DNA of 6,351 nucleotides from Caulobacter sp. (GTDB taxonomy: Bacteria > Pseudomonadota > Alphaproteobacteria > Caulobacterales > Caulobacteraceae): contig JAQGIN010000369.1 of NCBI GenBank assembly GCA_028291125.1, forward strand, positions 1 through 6,351. The letters run 5' to 3'. Position 1 is the stretch's first letter. The number at the start of each line of letters is the position of its first letter. Below the pieces are notes generated by a model that saw only the letters and a list, made by a program, of their open reading frames with translations, searched no databases and had not been told where the DNA came from. Of the stretch, positions 5,710-6,351 are shown in pieces. The position numbers were made by a program, and so were the translations under genes.

Positions 5710-6351
5710 TTGGACAGCGGCGTTGCGAGGACCGGGAGACCGGCGGAGGCCGGACTGCCGGCGTCCGTCGCCGCGCGGCCGCGCCCCGTCCGTTCGCCGT
5801 CCCAAGGCTTCATTCGCATCGCCATCCTCGCGGCCCTGCTGCTGCTGGCCGTCTACACCGCCTTCGGAATTCAGCGTCTGCGGCATGAGGCGGGGTCGTC
5901 GCCCCGCGACGCGGCGCTGGCCGCCCAGGCCGGCGGTCTGGCCGGACGGGTCGAGACCAGCCTGGCCGCCCAGCGCGCCGGACTGTCGGCCGCCGCCGAC
6001 CTGCTGCGACGCAACCCCGCCGCCCCGATCGACGCCGCCGAGATCGCCCTGCGCGCGGCCGGCGGCGAAGCCCTGGCCGTGGCGGTCGTCGGGTCGGACG
6101 GCGTCTCGGCCGTGGCCGGCGTCGATCCCGCCGCCGACTGGCGACGCGCCGCCGCCACCGCCGCCGCCTCGAAACGCCGCCTGTGGATCGGTTCGGCCGG
6201 CGACACCGGCCGCCTCTATGTGGCCCTGGCCGAGCCGGCGGGCTGGGTGATCGCCTCGGGCGATCCCGGCCGCCTGCTGCGGACCGACGGCGACGCCCTG
6301 GCCCTGGCCGACGGCCGCCTGCTGGCCGGCCGGGGCGACGCCCTGGGCGGC
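5710..6351 (+). CDS. Membrane-anchored sensor protein, probably the N-terminus of a sensor histidine kinase (3' end cut)
   Basis: The frame is open from TTG 5710 to the window edge, giving 214 residues; the rest is missing. Residues 1-33 are a basic, Pro/Arg-rich cytoplasmic tail. A single strong transmembrane helix follows at about 34-54 (FIRIAILAALLLLAVYTAFG), then QRLRH. Residues 63-105 are helical and Ala-rich (SLAAQRAGLSAAADLLRRN). Residues 120-190 alternate strands and turns (EALAVAVVGSDGVSAVAG, then RLYVALAEPAGWVIASGDP), like the periplasmic PAS/Cache-type sensor folds of alphaproteobacterial receptor kinases. No kinase motif is visible because the gene is truncated, so a diguanylate cyclase or another receptor output is also possible. 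Its place just after pepN and the GANTC sites upstream would suit a cell-cycle kinase of the PleC type, but I cannot identify it as such. The start is supported by GGGGAG 8 nt upstream. Coding-type codon use is continuous through the frame. Confidence 0.78.
   Translation, partial: MDSGVARTGRPAEAGLPASVAARPRPVRSPSQGFIRIAILAALLLLAVYTAFGIQRLRHEAGSSPRDAALAAQAGGLAGRVETSLAAQRAGLSAAADLLRRNPAAPIDAAEIALRAAGGEALAVAVVGSDGVSAVAGVDPAADWRRAAATAAASKRRLWIGSAGDTGRLYVALAEPAGWVIASGDPGRLLRTDGDALALADGRLLAGRGDALGG

Noticed and set aside
5666..6250. Plus-strand 194-codon ATG-started frame over the sensor gene
   Set aside because: Pro/Arg/Ser-rich composition typical of a shifted frame. The TTG-started frame in the other register gives a clean transmembrane helix and sensor-like sequence that continues to the edge.

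Overview
The window is very GC-rich (roughly 70%, by eye), with GC-ending codons throughout. Gene content and style point to an alphaproteobacterium, most likely of the Caulobacter/Phenylobacterium group: a full-length PepN-type aminopeptidase N, a paired acyl-CoA dehydrogenase operon, and GANTC (CcrM methylation) sites bunched upstream of a membrane sensor gene. The taxonomic assignment is an inference, not a database result.

Layout. On the minus strand, 1-1884 holds two acyl-CoA dehydrogenase (ACAD) genes in one tight operon. The upstream gene (769-1884) encodes a degenerate ACAD without a recognisable catalytic glutamate. The downstream gene (1-758, cut by the window edge) encodes an ACAD that keeps the glutamate. 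Together they look like the two halves of a heteromeric ACAD, as known from the alpha2beta2 enzymes of steroid side-chain degradation and from PimC/PimD-type pairs. A 256-bp divergent intergenic region (1885-2140) with several short palindromes separates this operon from the plus-strand genes.

On the plus strand, 2141-2923 encodes a 260-residue protein of unknown function, with a perfect hairpin just before its start codon. A short stem-loop at 2928-2953 separates it from pepN (2980-5571), a complete M1-family zinc aminopeptidase with all catalytic motifs. After another imperfect stem-loop comes a 138-bp intergenic region with a perfect inverted repeat and three GANTC sites within 50 bp. It leads into a TTG-started gene (5710 to the right edge) for a membrane-anchored protein with a putative periplasmic sensor region, probably the N-terminus of a sensor histidine kinase.

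Functionally, the left operon should oxidise an acyl-CoA in a catabolic pathway, PepN does housekeeping peptide turnover in the cytoplasm, and the last gene looks like a signalling receptor, perhaps under cell-cycle (methylation-linked) transcriptional control. No mobile element, tRNA, rRNA, CRISPR array or phage gene cluster was seen. The most distinctive signals are the GANTC cluster, the asymmetric ACAD pair and the uncharacterised 260-aa protein.
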